DNA of 57,004 nucleotides from an uncultured Clostridia bacterium (GTDB lineage: Bacteria > Bacillota > Clostridia > TANB77 > CAG-508). A program made the position numbers and the translations under genes. The DNA lies in assembly GCA_944386755.1 (NCBI GenBank), contig CALXCF010000010.1, forward strand, positions 1 to 57,004. Reading direction: 5' to 3'. Positions 28,129-37,300 of the stretch are shown here, piece by piece. The notes beneath the pieces were generated by a model. That model was not told where the DNA came from. It worked only from the letters and a program-made list of their open reading frames with translations, and did not search any database. Position 1 is the stretch's first letter; every line of letters starts with the position of its first letter.

Positions 28129-29031
28129 TTAATTCAAATTTCTTAAGGCTTCAATTCTATCTTCTATGCTTGGGTGAGTAGACCAAATGCTAGAAGATTT
28201 TTTCTTGCCTTCTTTAGTATTTTTCTTAAATGGATTTACAATATACATATTAGCAGTTGCACTATTTGCTGTTTGTAATTGATTCTCATCTGCGTCAAGT
28301 TTTTGTAAAGCTGAAATTAGTCCTTCTGGATTTCTAGTAAATTCGACTGCAGTGCTATCAGCTAAAAATTCTCTTTTTCTTGATAATGCAAGTTGCATTA
28401 AAGAACCGAATATAGGTGATAAAATCAAGAAAATAAGTCCAATTAACATTAAGATACCATTTCCTTTACTATCACTATCTCTATCTCCAATTCCTCCCCA
28501 GAATAAAAATCTAGAGAATAAATCTGCTAGCATTACAATAAATCCTACCATAACAGAAACTACGCAACTTAAAAGGATATCGTAATTTTTGATATGACTC
28601 AATTCATGAGCAATAACACCTTCTAGTTCATAGTAGTCTAATTTTTCTAATAGGCCAGTTGTAACACAAACTACTGCATTTTTAGGATTTCTACCAGTCG
28701 CAAAGGCATTTGGTTGAGGATCATCAACTACATACAATCTAGGTTTGTATTCTAAACCAGATGCGACCATCAAAGAATCAAGAATATTTACCAATTTTAA
28801 ATCTTCTTCTTTAGTTGCTGGTCTAGCTCTATTAACTGAAAGTACAATTTTATCACTATAATAGTATGAGCCCCAAGCTGTTGCAATTGAGAAAATCAAA
28901 GCAATTACAATTGATAAACTTCCTAATCTTAATGCATGACAAATATAATATACAATCAATGTTATTACAATTATGAAGATAGCCACAATAATTCCAGATT
29001 CAATTTTATTCTTTTTTATATTTCTAAACAT
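28129..29031 (-). CDS. htpX: HtpX-type membrane zinc metalloprotease
   Basis: 300 aa. Two N-terminal transmembrane segments (ESGIIVAIFIIVITLIVYYI and SIVIALIFSIATAWGSYYY) precede the M48 peptidase domain. The zinc site is VIAHELSHIKNYD with a downstream Glu in RKREFLADSTAVEFT. Two more membrane segments lie between them. The YVVDDPQPNAFATGRNP phrase is typical of HtpX. The family degrades damaged membrane proteins. It follows lemA on the same strand, a common pairing. Confidence 0.93.
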   Translation of the reverse strand: MFRNIKKNKIESGIIVAIFIIVITLIVYYICHALRLGSLSIVIALIFSIATAWGSYYYSDKIVLSVNRARPATKEEDLKLVNILDSLMVASGLEYKPRLYVVDDPQPNAFATGRNPKNAVVCVTTGLLEKLDYYELEGVIAHELSHIKNYDILLSCVVSVMVGFIVMLADLFSRFLFWGGIGDRDSDSKGNGILMLIGLIFLILSPIFGSLMQLALSRKREFLADSTAVEFTRNPEGLISALQKLDADENQLQTANSATANMYIVNPFKKNTKEGKKKSSSIWSTHPSIEDRIEALRNLN

Positions 29032-29081
29032 TTTATAAATTGCTTTCCTTTCATTATATTAATAAAAATTTTTATTAAATA

Positions 29082-29113
29082 AGGGACATCTTTAATAGAT
29101 AAAAAATGTCCCT
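29082..29113. repeat. GGGAC hairpin between lemA and htpX
   Basis: AGGGACAT (29082-29089) and ATGTCCCT (29106-29113) form a stem with an inner ATCT/AGAT pair. A perfect 18-base AT palindrome lies just beyond, near 29060-29077. It belongs to the same dispersed GGGAC motif family as the element at 28038. Confidence 0.6.
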
Positions 29114-29126
29114 CTAATTCTTTTTT

Positions 29127-29678
29127 CTAAAAGCTAACTTTTACATTTTTTCTAGCTTCATCGCTTTCAGTTGTGAATAATTCACGAGCTTTGAATTTGA
29201 ATATGTTTGCGATTACATTAGAAGGGAAAACTTCTAATTTTGTGTTATACATTGTAACAGTATCATTGTAAAATTGTCTTGAAAAAGAGATTTTGTTTTC
29301 CGTATTTCTTAATTCTTCTGATAGTTCTGAGAAGTTTTGATTAGCTTTTAAATCTGGATAGTTTTCTGCAACAGCCATAATTGTTTTTAAAGCAGTTGAC
29401 AATTCGCTATCTAAATTTGCTTTTTCAGCTACAGTTTGTGTTTCTGACCAAGAACTTCTTAGACTAGTAATTTTCTCAAATGTTTCTTTTTCATGTGTCA
29501 TATAGCCTTTTACTGTTTCAACAAAATTTGGTATTAAATCAAATCTTCTTTGTAATTGTACATCGATTTGACTCCAAGCATTGTCTACTTTTATTCTTGC
29601 TTGAACTAAACTGTTGTACATTCCAATTACTGCGATAACTAGAATAACTACAATGGCTAATATTATCCAACCAATCAT
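29127..29678 (-). CDS. lemA: LemA family protein
   Basis: 183 aa, with a strong GGAGG on the minus strand before the ATG. An N-terminal transmembrane helix (IILAIVVILVIAVIGMYNSL) is followed by the conserved LemA helical bundle: RIKVDNAWSQIDVQLQRR, DLIPNFVETVKGY, ENYPDLKANQNF and ISFSRQFYNDTVTMYN. Its biochemical role is not settled. It is the first gene of a lemA-htpX unit on the minus strand. Confidence 0.93.
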   Translation of the reverse strand: MIGWIILAIVVILVIAVIGMYNSLVQARIKVDNAWSQIDVQLQRRFDLIPNFVETVKGYMTHEKETFEKITSLRSSWSETQTVAEKANLDSELSTALKTIMAVAENYPDLKANQNFSELSEELRNTENKISFSRQFYNDTVTMYNTKLEVFPSNVIANIFKFKARELFTTESDEARKNVKVSF

Positions 29679-29878
29679 GTTTTTTCCTCCAATCTGTTAT
29701 ATATTTATTATTATATACAAAATTATGATAACATATTAATTTTTTTTATACAATAATTATGTGAAAATTTAGTGAAGATTCTGTAATAAATAAGAAATCA
29801 AATGCATAAAATAATATAAAGCAAAAAATATATCTTTGCCAATGGACAAAGCATTTTGCAACGAAAAAATTTCAAAAT

Positions 29879-29907
29879 TTGACAAAAAAAGAAAAAAATA
29901 GTATAAT
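29879..29907 (+). promoter_or_regulatory. Consensus sigma-A promoter
   Basis: A perfect TTGACA (29879-29884) and a perfect TATAAT (29902-29907) with a 17-base spacer drive the G5/3D-domain gene at 29942. Strong constitutive transcription is expected. Confidence 0.9.
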
Positions 29908-29941
29908 ATACTTGTTGCCAAAAAGGAGGTAATTAATTTAT

Positions 29942-30871
29942 ATGAAAAAAGAAGAAAAAGCTTCAATTTCTATAATGAAAATCATCTGTATAAGTATAAT
30001 TCTAATCCTAATATCAGGGATAGGAGTTATGGCAGTAAATACACAATTAAGTGATGTTAAGATAGTACTTCAAAATGGATATGAAATGACAGCATTAACA
30101 TCAAAAACAAAAGTATCAGACATATTAGAAGAAAATAATATAATTTTAGAAGATAATCAAAAAACAATACCAGACTTAGATAGTGAAATTGCAGCAGGAG
30201 AAACAATAAAAATTACAGATAAATCATATAATGAAGTGCAAATAGCAAAAATTTCAGAAGATGGTGTAGAAACATCTTTAGACCAATTATTGGAAAACTA
30301 TGCACCAGTTACTGAAAAAATAGTTGTAGAACAAGTAACAATACCTTATGAGACTGTTACAAAAAACACAACAAATGCAACTACAGGAACAACAAATAAA
30401 GTTCTACAACAAGGAAAAGATGGTTTAAAAGAAGTAACTTATAAAGTTAAATATCAAAATGAAGTAGAAATTGAAAAAACAGTAATATCTGAAGTAGTTA
30501 TAACAGAACCAGTTGATAGAATAGTTCAAGTTCAAAAAGTTCAAACATCAAGATCATCAACATTACCAAGAACATCAGGTTCTACTACAGGTGGAACAAC
30601 ATATAAAATTACAGCATATTGTCCATGTAGCAAATGTTGTGGAAAAGCAACTGGAAGAACAGCTTCAGGTACAAAAGCAACAGCAGGAAGAACTGTTGCA
30701 GCATCAAGTAAATTCGCATTTGGAACAAAATTAAATATAGGAGGTCACATCTATACTGTTGAAGATAGAGGTGGCGCAGTAAATGGTAACAAAATAGACA
30801 TATTTGTTAACTCTCACGCAGAAGCTCTTCAATGGGGAGTTAGATACATGAATGTAAGTGTAGTTAACTAA
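29942..30871 (+). CDS. Secreted G5/3D-domain cell-wall protein (YabE/Rpf-like)
   Basis: 309 aa; AAGGAGG lies about 12 bases upstream of the ATG. A signal or anchor helix (IICISIILILISGIGVMAV) is followed by a DUF348 ubiquitin-like repeat (VKIVLQNGYEMTAL to SEIAAGETIKI), a G5 domain (about residues 120-200, EKIVVEQVTIPYETVTK) and a C-terminal 3D domain. The 3D domain has KITAYCPCSKCCGKATG, TVAASSKFAFGTKL and VEDRGGAVNGNKIDIF, with the Asp residues that name it. Such proteins act on peptidoglycan, usually as lytic transglycosylases, in spore-germination or resuscitation contexts. It has its own consensus promoter and a strong terminator. Confidence 0.9.
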   Translation: MKKEEKASISIMKIICISIILILISGIGVMAVNTQLSDVKIVLQNGYEMTALTSKTKVSDILEENNIILEDNQKTIPDLDSEIAAGETIKITDKSYNEVQIAKISEDGVETSLDQLLENYAPVTEKIVVEQVTIPYETVTKNTTNATTGTTNKVLQQGKDGLKEVTYKVKYQNEVEIEKTVISEVVITEPVDRIVQVQKVQTSRSSTLPRTSGSTTGGTTYKITAYCPCSKCCGKATGRTASGTKATAGRTVAASSKFAFGTKLNIGGHIYTVEDRGGAVNGNKIDIFVNSHAEALQWGVRYMNVSVVN

Positions 30872-30883
30872 AATATCGAGAAT

Positions 30884-30928
30884 AAAATGCTCATATTTCA
30901 AGATATAACTTGAAATATGAGCATTTTT
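30884..30928 (+). terminator. Strong intrinsic terminator
   Basis: A perfect 19-bp stem (30884-30902 with 30909-30927, ATATAA loop, arm core ATGCTCATATTTCAAG) ends in T residues. Confidence 0.9.
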
Positions 30929-30976
30929 AGAATATAATATAAAAGTATAATAAAGAAAGATTTAGGAGGTAATTTC

Positions 30977-31813
30977 ATGGAGAATGAAGAAAATTATATA
31001 ATAGAAAATGAGATAACTGATACCGAAAAGAAACAAGAATATTGGGATACAGGTATTGGATTAAATAAAGTTGATAATTTAGAGCCTTCTAAATATTTAT
31101 TAGATTTATCTCAAAAAAATATTAAAGGAGAATTAAAGTACTATGAAGTAGAAAATTTATTAAAAACATATTATGAAACACAAGATTCTACAAATATAAA
31201 TATTCAAAAAGAAAAAGAATGTGATTTAGTATCTTTAAGAATAGCTCAACTGTTAGAAGATAAAAGTTTTGGATTTAGTCCTATTACTCTAAAAAATATT
31301 CATAAATATTTGTTTAAAGATATATATGATTTTGCTGGCAATTACAGAAATTATAATATTACTAAAAAAGAGGACATCCTAAATGGAGATACTGTTAAAT
31401 ACGTGAATTATCAAGATATTGAAAGTTATTTTGACTATGATTTCAAGGAAGAAAAAGATTTTGATTATTCTAAACTAAACAATGATGAATTAATAAAACA
31501 TATTGCAAAATTCACTTCAAGTATTTGGCAAGTACATCCTTTTGGAGAAGGAAATACTAGAACAACAGCGGTGTTTATTGAAAAATATCTTAACAATATG
31601 GGATTTGATGTTAATAATGATATGTTTAAAGAACATAGCTTATATTTTAGAAATGCCTTAGTTAGAAGTAATTATGGAAATATTCCAAAAGGAATTTATC
31701 CAACATTTGATTATTTAGTAATGTTTTTTGAAAATTTATTGCAAGGAAAAAGTAATGAGTTAAAAAATAGAGATTTATATATTAAAGAGTTATTTGAAAA
31801 TAGTAATTTATAA
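30977..31813 (+). CDS. Fic family protein (putative AMP transferase)
   Basis: 278 aa; AGGAGG precedes the ATG. The Fic active-site motif is QVHPFGEGNTRTTAVF, matching HPFx(D/E)GNxR with the catalytic His. Upstream DIYDFAGNYRNYNITKKE is the usual beta-hairpin flap region. The N-terminal part (WDTGIGLNKVDNLEPSKYLL, then IKGELKYYEVENLLKTYY) is a helical segment common to this bacterial subgroup. I see no clear (S/T)xxxE(G/N) inhibitory helix and no separate antitoxin gene. Fic proteins usually transfer AMP from ATP to a target hydroxyl; the target is unknown. Confidence 0.9.
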   Translation: MENEENYIIENEITDTEKKQEYWDTGIGLNKVDNLEPSKYLLDLSQKNIKGELKYYEVENLLKTYYETQDSTNINIQKEKECDLVSLRIAQLLEDKSFGFSPITLKNIHKYLFKDIYDFAGNYRNYNITKKEDILNGDTVKYVNYQDIESYFDYDFKEEKDFDYSKLNNDELIKHIAKFTSSIWQVHPFGEGNTRTTAVFIEKYLNNMGFDVNNDMFKEHSLYFRNALVRSNYGNIPKGIYPTFDYLVMFFENLLQGKSNELKNRDLYIKELFENSNL

Positions 31814-31830
31814 AATTGGAATGAAATTAA

Positions 31831-31862
31831 GGTTGAAAAATAATTACAATTCTTTTCCAACC
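31831..31862. repeat. Short palindrome, GTTGAAAAATAA family copy 2
   Basis: GGTTGAAAAATAATT and AATTCTTTTCCAACC are imperfect reverse complements with almost no loop. It looks like the element at 25424 with its interior removed. Confidence 0.7.
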
Positions 31863-31894
31863 AAATGTGTAAGTTAGAAGGGAATGATATTAGA

Positions 31895-32647
31895 ATGAAA
31901 CTTATCTCATGGAATGTAAATGGAATAAGAGCATGTGTAAATAAAGGATTCAAAGAATTTTTTAAAGAAATAGATGCAGACATATTTTGCATACAAGAAA
32001 CAAAATGTCAAGAAGGACAAATAGAATTAGAATTTGAAGGATATAAAAGTTTTTGGAATAGTGCTGAGAGAAAAGGCTATTCAGGGACAGCAATATTCAC
32101 AAAAATAAACCCATTATCAGTTAGATATGGAATAGGAATTGAAGAGCATGATAAAGAAGGAAGAGTTATAACACTTGAATTCGAAGATTTCTATATGGTG
32201 AACATATATACACCAAACTCAAAAAGAGAATTGGAAAGACTAGATTATAGGCAAAAATGGGAAGATGAAATAAGAAAATATTTATTAAAATTGAATGAAA
32301 CAAAACCTGTAATAATGTGTGGTGATTTAAATGTAGCACATGAAGAAATAGACTTAAAAAATCCAAAAACAAATAGAGGAAATGCAGGATTTACAGATGA
32401 AGAAAGAGCAAAAATGACAGAACTATTAAAAGCAGGATTTGTAGATAGTTTTCGTTATCTATATCCAGATAAAGAAGGCGAGTATAGTTGGTGGTCATAT
32501 ATGGGAAAAGCAAGAGAAAAGAATATAGGATGGAGAATTGACTATTTTATAGTATCAAAAGATATAAAGGACAGAATAAAAGAAGCAACAATATATCCTG
32601 AAGTTATGGGAAGTGACCATTGTCCAGTCGGACTTGAGATTAGTTAA
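31895..32647 (+). CDS. xth: Exodeoxyribonuclease III / AP endonuclease
   Basis: 250 aa from the ATG at 31895 (MKLISWNVNGIRA, the standard start of the family). An in-frame ATG at 31865 would add 10 unsupported residues. Catalytic motifs are visible: SWNVNGIRA, IQETKCQ (metal-binding Glu), NIYTPNS, MCGDLNVAHEEIDL, GWRIDYFIVS and GSDHCPVGLEI. It cleaves abasic sites and 3' blocking groups in base-excision repair. The stop overlaps a possible ATG of the next reading frame. Confidence 0.93.
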   Translation: MKLISWNVNGIRACVNKGFKEFFKEIDADIFCIQETKCQEGQIELEFEGYKSFWNSAERKGYSGTAIFTKINPLSVRYGIGIEEHDKEGRVITLEFEDFYMVNIYTPNSKRELERLDYRQKWEDEIRKYLLKLNETKPVIMCGDLNVAHEEIDLKNPKTNRGNAGFTDEERAKMTELLKAGFVDSFRYLYPDKEGEYSWWSYMGKAREKNIGWRIDYFIVSKDIKDRIKEATIYPEVMGSDHCPVGLEIS

Positions 32648-32649
32648 TG

Positions 32650-32682
32650 GCTAATTGGGGACAGGTACGATTTGACCATTTT
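32650..32682. repeat. GGGGACAGGT hairpin copy overlapping the permease 5' region
   Basis: GGGGACAGGTACGATTTGACC closely matches the noncoding copy near 47827, where GGGGACAGGTTCGAAGTGACC occurs. The flanking AATGG and CCATT parts give an imperfect inverted repeat. It lies in the first 12 codons of the longest possible permease reading frame. Confidence 0.6.
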
Positions 32683-32706
32683 GAAAAAGAAAGGATTGAA
32701 AATTTT

Positions 32707-33858
32707 ATGGAAAAAATTAAAAGTGATTGGAAGAAGTGGTTATACTGGTTTTTATTAGGATTTGCAATAATTGTAGTATATAACATTTTTAATAATTTTG
32801 GTGAAGTAATGGGAGTTTTAGGAAGATTTTTTGATATAATAGCTCCATTTTTAGCAGGTATTTTTATAGCTTATTTGTTATATATGCCATGTAGAAAAAT
32901 AGAAAGATTTTTTTCAAAGGCTAAATCAAAATTTGTAAAGAAAAAAGCAAGAATTTTAAGTATAATAACAGTATATTTAATAGTTTTACTAATTTTTGTG
33001 GTTTTAATAGGAGTTATATTACCAGTTGTTATAGAAAGTGTAACAGATTTATTGAATAATATTCAAAATTATTATGAAATGACAATAGACAGATATAATG
33101 CTTTGCCTGAAGATTCAATATTAAAAAGTGATATGGTTAATGATGTCATTCAGAGTATACAGCATATAGATATCAAACAATATTTCCAAATGGATAAGAT
33201 AATAGGCTATGTAATGACAGCTGTGCAGGCAGTTACTGGTGTTGTTGATGTATTTGTTGCATTAATAGTTTCTATATACATATTAGCAGAAAGAACAAAA
33301 ATCATAGCATTTCTGAAAAGAGTTGCGGCTGCTATGTTTAAAGAGAGAACATATAAAAATGTAAATAAATATTTTAATAGCTCAAATGAAGTATTTTTTA
33401 AATTTATTGCTAGTCAATTTTTAGATGCGGTAGTAGTTGGTACTTTAATTACTATAGCATTAACAATTATGGGAGTTAAATATGCTCCATTACTTGGATT
33501 CTTTATAGGATTATTTAATATGATACCATATGTTGGAGCAATAATTGCTACTGTAATTGCAGCTTTAATTACATTAATTACAGGAGGACTTAACCAAACA
33601 ATATGGATGCTTATTGTAACTATTGTATTACAACAAATTGATGCAAACATAATTAATCCTAAAATTGTAGGTCAATCACTAAAAATTAGTCCATTATTAG
33701 TTTTATTTGCAGTAACTGTTGGCGGAGCATATTTTGGAATATTAGGTATGTTTTTAGCTGTTCCTGTAATTGCAGTAATACGTATTTTAGTAGATGATTT
33801 TGTGAGTTATAGATTAATAGTTAAAAAAAGGGAAAAGAAAATGGTGGTTGAAAAATAA
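32707..33858 (+). CDS. AI-2E family transporter (YdiK/PerM/TqsA-like permease)
   Basis: 383 aa from the ATG at 32707 (MEKIKSDWKKWLYW), which has AAGGA 11 bases upstream. The frame is open back to an ATG at 32647 that overlaps the xth stop, but those 20 extra codons coincide with a dispersed repeat and lack a good ribosome binding site. The protein has about eight transmembrane helices, with the family layout: an N-terminal helix pair, a long extracytoplasmic helical segment around residues 110-180, then the conserved GVKYAPLLGFFIGLFNMIPYVG and LQQIDANIINPKIVG. Members export small molecules; the substrate here is unknown. The final codons (VVEK, stop) lie in the inverted end of the element at 33846. 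Confidence 0.85.
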   Translation: MEKIKSDWKKWLYWFLLGFAIIVVYNIFNNFGEVMGVLGRFFDIIAPFLAGIFIAYLLYMPCRKIERFFSKAKSKFVKKKARILSIITVYLIVLLIFVVLIGVILPVVIESVTDLLNNIQNYYEMTIDRYNALPEDSILKSDMVNDVIQSIQHIDIKQYFQMDKIIGYVMTAVQAVTGVVDVFVALIVSIYILAERTKIIAFLKRVAAAMFKERTYKNVNKYFNSSNEVFFKFIASQFLDAVVVGTLITIALTIMGVKYAPLLGFFIGLFNMIPYVGAIIATVIAALITLITGGLNQTIWMLIVTIVLQQIDANIINPKIVGQSLKISPLLVLFAVTVGGAYFGILGMFLAVPVIAVIRILVDDFVSYRLIVKKREKKMVVEK

Positions 33859-34196
33859 CTGTAATTGATAATTATTATAATAATCTGTATGTTACAATTC
33901 ACAGTTGAAATAATTTCTTATTAGTTAGGATATTATATTAAATATTTTTTTGTACCTTGTTGTCGCAACAGACTGATTATCAAAAGAAAAATTTATTTTT
34001 CTTTTGATAGAAAGAAAGTTGCTCCAATCGCACTCGCCTTAAAAAGGCTCGTTTGGGCGCTACGCGGTACTGCAAAATTATTTAATATAATATCCTAACT
34101 GTAAAGAATGTGTAAAACGGCTGTGAATTGTAACATCTGTATACGGTTAGCTAATAAATATAAAGTATAAAATGACAATAAATTTATTTTTCAACC
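33846..34196. repeat. 351-bp composite palindrome, MITE-like
   Basis: The outer ends GGTTGAAAAATAA (33846-33858) and TTATTTTTCAACC (34184-34196) are perfect inverted repeats. Two inner perfect pairs are ATGTTACAATTCACAG (33889-33904 with 34121-34136) and a 22-bp pair (33923-33944 with 34079-34100). A central hairpin TATCAAAAGAAAAA (33978-33991 with 33996-34009) and a GC-richer core (34010-34070) complete it. There is no transposase gene. It fills the whole gap between the permease gene and tilS. Confidence 0.85.
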
Positions 34197-34226
34197 ATAG
34201 TGTGGAAAGGAAAGAAATAAAAATTT

Positions 34227-35219
34227 ATGAAAGAAAAAGTACTTGAAACAATAAAAAAACATAGCATGATAGAAAATGGAGAAAAAGTAGTTTTAGCAGT
34301 ATCTGGAGGACCAGATTCTATCTGTATGCTAGATATATTAAATGATATTAAAAATGATGAAACTATAGATATAAACTTTGAAATAGTAGTTGCACATGTT
34401 AATCATATGATTAGAAAAGAAGCGGAAGAGGACGAGAAATATGTAAAAAAATATTGTGAAGAAAAACAAATAGAATTTTATTCAAAAAGTATAGATGTTC
34501 AAAAAATGGCTAATAATAATAAAATAGGATTAGAAGAAGCAGGAAGAAAAGCAAGATATGATTTTTTTGATGAAATTTTAGAAAAAACAAATGCACAAAA
34601 AATTGCAATTGCACATAACAAAAATGACAAAGTTGAAACAGTTTTAATGCATATATTAAGAGGTAGCGGAATAAGTGGATTAAAAGGTATTGAAGCAAAG
34701 CGAGGAAAATATATAAGACCATTAATTGAATGTGAAAGAAACGAGATTGAAGAATATTGTAATGAAAAAAATTTGCAACCTAGAATTGATAAAACAAATT
34801 TTGAAAATGAATATACAAGAAATAAAGTAAGAAATCTATTAATTCCGTATATTCAAAAGGAATTTAATCCGAATTTAATAAAAACAATTGACAGATTATC
34901 AAATCTTGTTGCAGAAGAAGAAAATTATATGGACAAGCAAGTAGAAAAAGCATATAAAGAGATGTTAATTAGTGAAAAAGAAAAAGAAATACAATTAGAC
35001 TTAAAAATATTTAATATCCAAGAAAAAGTAATAAAATCAAGGATTATATTATATACTATAACAAGACTTTTTGGAAATTCTAAAGGTTTAGAAAAGATAC
35101 ATATAGAAGATATAATAAAACTATGTAGCAATAATATAGGTAATAAGTATTTGACTCCAAATAAAAAAATAAAAATATTGATAAAAAATCACAAAATTTA
35201 CTTCATGAGTCAAGTGTAG
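34227..35219 (+). CDS. tilS: tRNA(Ile)-lysidine synthase
   Basis: 330 aa. The N-type PP-loop VLAVSGGPDSICMLDIL starts near residue 22; HVNHMIRKEAEEDEKYV, GLEEAGRKARYDFF, AIAHNKNDKVETVLMHILRG and GIEAKRGKYIRPLI follow, all typical of TilS. It modifies C34 of the AUA-reading tRNA-Ile to lysidine. Many TilS proteins exceed 420 aa because of a C-terminal TilS_C domain; this one ends soon after the linker domain. tilS next to ftsH is a classic Bacillota arrangement, though the hpt gene often found between them is absent. Confidence 0.92.
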   Translation: MKEKVLETIKKHSMIENGEKVVLAVSGGPDSICMLDILNDIKNDETIDINFEIVVAHVNHMIRKEAEEDEKYVKKYCEEKQIEFYSKSIDVQKMANNNKIGLEEAGRKARYDFFDEILEKTNAQKIAIAHNKNDKVETVLMHILRGSGISGLKGIEAKRGKYIRPLIECERNEIEEYCNEKNLQPRIDKTNFENEYTRNKVRNLLIPYIQKEFNPNLIKTIDRLSNLVAEEENYMDKQVEKAYKEMLISEKEKEIQLDLKIFNIQEKVIKSRIILYTITRLFGNSKGLEKIHIEDIIKLCSNNIGNKYLTPNKKIKILIKNHKIYFMSQV

Positions 35220-35280
35220 AAAGCCGTAACGAAAAACGCTACAACCATTGAAATGTCACAAAAAAGTCATAAAAAAAGTA

Positions 35281-35309
35281 TTGAAAAAATAAAAGTGATA
35301 TGTTATAAA
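35281..35309 (+). promoter_or_regulatory. Sigma-A promoter of ftsH
   Basis: TTGAAA (35281-35286) and TATAAA (35304-35309) with a 17-base spacer lie 36 bases before the ftsH start. Confidence 0.65.
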
Positions 35310-35344
35310 AGCAATATGAAAACAAAACATAAGGAGGAATTAAT

Positions 35345-37162
35345 TTGAAAAACAGTATTAAAACATTAGCAATGTGGTTAATAATAGGGGTAATTTTTAT
35401 AGTAGTTTTAACTTCAATTGTAGAAAATAGTGAATCAAAACTACAATATTCTGAATTAATTACAAATATTAATGAAGGGAATGTAGAGTCAATTCAAATA
35501 AATTCAGATGGAACAACAGCTACAGTTGAGTTAAAAGATGATAGAATAAGAAAAGAAGTTAATATTCCAGATATGGGTAGCTTTATGACTTATGTAGAAG
35601 AATTCTTAAAAGATGGAGCATTTTCTTTAGAAGAAGAATCTCAATCAATATTTATAACAGTACTTAGCTTATTAACACCATTTGGATTATTAATAATATT
35701 CTTAATATTCTGGTTCTTCATGATGGGTGGAGTAGGAGGAAACTCAAACCCAGGAAGCAAAACAATGACATTTGGAAAAAGCAAAGCTAGAATGATGACA
35801 CCTGCTGACAAAAACAAAATTACATTTGATGATGTTGCAGGAGTAGATGAAGAAAAAGAAGAATTAGAAGAAATAGTACAATTCTTAAAAAATCCAAAGA
35901 AATTTACAGACATGGGAGCTAGAATTCCAAAAGGAGTTTTATTAGTAGGTCAACCAGGAACAGGTAAAACACTTTTAGCAAAAGCGGTAGCAGGAGAAGC
36001 AGGAGTACCATTTTTCATAATAAGTGGTTCAGACTTTGTTGAAATGTTTGTTGGTGTTGGAGCATCAAGAGTAAGAGACTTATTTGACCAAGCTAAGAAA
36101 AATGCACCATGTATCATATTCATAGATGAAATTGATGCAGTAGGACGTCAAAGAGGAGCAGGACTTGGTGGAGGACATGATGAAAGAGAACAAACACTAA
36201 ACCAATTATTAGTTGAAATGGACGGATTTGCAGCAAATGAAGGAGTTATAGTATTAGCTGCAACAAACAGACCAGATGTATTAGATAAAGCATTACTTAG
36301 AGCAGGAAGATTTGATAGACAAATAGTAGTAGGATTACCAGATGTAAAAGCAAGAGAACAAATATTAGAAGTACATTCAAGAAAGAAAAGATTAGCAGAT
36401 GATGTAGACTTAAAAGTTATTGCTAAAAACACATCAGGATTTGCAGGAGCAGACTTAGAAAATGTATTAAATGAAGCAGCGTTACTTGCAGCAAGAAGAA
36501 ACCTAAATGAAATAGGAATGAGAGAAATCGAAGATGCAATGATAAAAGTAACAATGGGACCTGAAAAGAAAACAAAAGTAAGAAGTGAAAAAGAAAATAA
36601 GCTAGTTGCATATCATGAAGCAGGTCATGCAGTAGTAAGTCATTACTTAGAAACACAAGATCCGGTACATGAAATATCAATAGTACCAAGAGGAATGGCT
36701 GGTGGATATACAATGTATAGACCAACAGAAGATAAATCATTCATGTCTAAGACAGAAATGGAAGAAAACATTGTATCACTATTAGGTGGAAGAGTTGCAG
36801 AAGCCCTTATATTAAATGATATATCAACAGGAGCAAGTAATGACATAGAAAGAGCAACAAAAATTGCAAGAAGTATGGTTACAAAATACGGAATGAGTGA
36901 AAGAATTGGCGCATTAATGCTAGGTTCTAGTCAAGAAGAAGTATTTTTAGGAAGAGACTTTGGTCATACTAAGGAATATTCAGAAGAAACAGCAGCAGTA
37001 ATAGATGAAGAAACAAAGAGAATAGTAGATACAGGATATAACAGAGCAAAACAAATATTATCAGACAATATAGACAAACTACATCAAGTAGCAGGAATAT
37101 TATTAGAAAAAGAAAAAATCAATGCAGAAGAATTCGAAGCAATCTTTGGCGACAGGGATTAG
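35345..37162 (+). CDS. ftsH: ATP-dependent zinc metalloprotease FtsH
   Basis: 605 aa from a TTG start with AAGGAGG seven bases upstream. Two N-terminal transmembrane helices flank a short external domain. The AAA module shows Walker A GQPGTGKT (most relatives have GPPGTGKT), Walker [11 protein letters not shown] and an SRH with [20 protein letters not shown]. The M41 protease site is [12 protein letters not shown], with the third ligand region [12 protein letters not shown]. It degrades membrane and regulatory proteins as a hexamer. Confidence 0.96.
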   Translation: MKNSIKTLAMWLIIGVIFIVVLTSIVENSESKLQYSELITNINEGNVESIQINSDGTTATVELKDDRIRKEVNIPDMGSFMTYVEEFLKDGAFSLEEESQSIFITVLSLLTPFGLLIIFLIFWFFMMGGVGGNSNPGSKTMTFGKSKARMMTPADKNKITFDDVAGVDEEKEELEEIVQFLKNPKKFTDMGARIPKGVLLVGQPGTGKTLLAKAVAGEAGVPFFIISGSDFVEMFVGVGASRVRDLFDQAKKNAPCIIFIDEIDAVGRQRGAGLGGGHDEREQTLNQLLVEMDGFAANEGVIVLAATNRPDVLDKALLRAGRFDRQIVVGLPDVKAREQILEVHSRKKRLADDVDLKVIAKNTSGFAGADLENVLNEAALLAARRNLNEIGMREIEDAMIKVTMGPEKKTKVRSEKENKLVAYHEAGHAVVSHYLETQDPVHEISIVPRGMAGGYTMYRPTEDKSFMSKTEMEENIVSLLGGRVAEALILNDISTGASNDIERATKIARSMVTKYGMSERIGALMLGSSQEEVFLGRDFGHTKEYSEETAAVIDEETKRIVDTGYNRAKQILSDNIDKLHQVAGILLEKEKINAEEFEAIFGDRD

Positions 37163-37210
37163 GGGACGGTCCTAAAAATCCCTAAAAACAGGGATCGAGG
37201 GACGGACCTT
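37158..37210. repeat. GGGACGG motif repeat after ftsH
   Basis: GGGACGGTCC and GGGACGGACC flank an ATCCCT/AGGGAT hairpin directly after the ftsH stop. It resembles the other GGGAC-containing elements in the window. Confidence 0.5.
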
Positions 37211-37271
37211 GAATTCTTTGTGTTGGGATTGAAGGATAGTCTTTAGACAAAGTATTAAAAATGTAGAAATT

Positions 37272-37300
37272 ATGGGCGTACAGTGTACGTCTATTTTTTG
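37272..37300 (+). terminator. Intrinsic terminator in the ftsH-cohesin gap
   Basis: GCGTA and TACGT around CAGTG form a small stem (longer if GGC/GTC is included), followed by CTATTTTTT. The rest of the 384-base gap, to 37546, is AT-rich with no gene that I can support. Confidence 0.55.

Noticed and set aside
30977..31130. Fused VbhA-type antitoxin in the N-terminus of the Fic protein
   Set aside because: The segment has a weakly similar helical phrase (IKGELKYYEVENLL) but not the inhibitory (S/T)xxxE(G/N) motif.
33952..34070. CRISPR-like repeat or small RNA gene in the core of the 351-bp element
   Set aside because: There are no direct repeats or spacers; the structure is inverted repeats, better explained as a palindromic element.
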